Below, one piece after another: positions 6,321 through 6,452 of a stretch of 6,452 nucleotides of DNA; the first letter of the stretch is position 1, and each line of letters begins with the position of its first letter. A program made the position numbers and the translations under genes. The notes beneath the pieces were generated by a model. It had not been told where the DNA came from, did not search any database, and worked only from the letters and a program-made list of their open reading frames with translations. Source of the DNA: Alphaproteobacteria bacterium (GTDB lineage: Bacteria; Pseudomonadota; Alphaproteobacteria; Puniceispirillales; Marisalimonadaceae); the NCBI GenBank assembly GCA_016777645.1, contig JADHRC010000090.1, positions 1 through 6,452 on the forward strand, read 5' to 3'.

Positions 6321-6452
6321 TTATGGTGCTTCGAAGATTTCTTCAAGCTTAAAATGGGAATTTGGTAATTCATGAGAATTGTAAGCCAAAGCTGTCCCCG
6401 CAACTGTAAATGCTGAGTAAAGGCTATTATACCACTGGAATATTTCTGGGAA
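6321..6452 (+). promoter_or_regulatory. Cobalamin (B12) riboswitch, 3' end beyond the window
   Basis: The RNA contains the signature B12-box core of the cobalamin family: AAAATGGGAA (6351-6360), then GCTGTCCCCGCAACTGTAA (6391-6409), CCACTGG (6432-6438) and TGGGAA (6447-6452). Supporting stems are visible: P2-like GCTT/AAGC (6328-6331, 6345-6348) with GAAG/CTTC inside, the GGG/CCC pairing around the core, and a perfect TTTGG/CCAAA stem (6361-6365, 6386-6390). The second part, usually including the GCCAGGAGACC-like box and the expression platform, is cut off. Family members bind adenosyl- or other cobalamins and usually turn off downstream B12 synthesis, uptake or cobalt-transport genes, or B12-independent isozymes. 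The regulated gene must be on the + strand past 6452. It does not control the divergent SDR gene. Confidence 0.95.

Noticed and set aside
1..6452. Mobile elements, CRISPR arrays, toxin-antitoxin or defence genes
   Set aside because: No transposase, integrase, direct repeat array, terminal repeat or small paired gene was seen. The tRNA-Val gene is not followed by a repeat of its 3' end within the window, so there is no sign of an integrated element.

Overview
This window is an AT-rich (roughly one-third G+C by eye), densely packed bacterial chromosome segment. It most likely comes from an alphaproteobacterium with a small, streamlined genome, such as a marine lineage related to SAR11 or its neighbours. 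The reasons are the clpX-lon-hupB gene order, alphaproteobacterial-looking Lon and HU sequences, a ClpX Walker A loop with Cys (GPTGCGKT), very short intergenic gaps and strong A/T codon bias. The lineage is an inference from sequence character, not a search result.

Left part (1-3920, + strand): the 3' four-fifths of clpX (ATPase of the ClpXP protease), a complete lon (ATP-dependent serine protease) and hupB (HU nucleoid protein). Together they form the classic protein quality-control and nucleoid cluster. lon follows clpX after 46 bp, has no visible Shine-Dalgarno, and has a CTTGAA element inside a small AT-rich inverted repeat just upstream. hupB has its own leader with a strong GGAGGT ribosome-binding site and a TATAAT box, and ends in a strong intrinsic terminator.

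Middle (3896-4612): a small class I SAM-dependent methyltransferase gene runs on the minus strand, convergent with hupB. Its last codon and stop lie inside the hupB terminator hairpin. Divergent from it is a complete tRNA-Val(UAC) gene on the + strand, with encoded CCA and a near-consensus promoter (TTGTCA, 17 bp, TATAAA).

Right part (4632-6259, minus strand): a likely two-gene operon, transcribed from a YeeZ-like atypical SDR/NAD-epimerase gene into fpr (ferredoxin/flavodoxin-NADP+ reductase). fpr uses a TTG start behind a good Shine-Dalgarno. The final ~190 bp hold a divergent AT-rich spacer and then the first part of a + strand cobalamin (B12) riboswitch, cut off by the window end. The gene it controls lies outside the window.

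Nearly everything here is recognisable housekeeping content. I found no phage, IS, CRISPR, toxin-antitoxin or defence genes and no convincing unknown system. The points worth a second look are regulatory: the riboswitch with an expanded P4 loop, the unusual lon leader, the shared -35 element between the tRNA and the methyltransferase, and the terminator embedded in a convergent gene.
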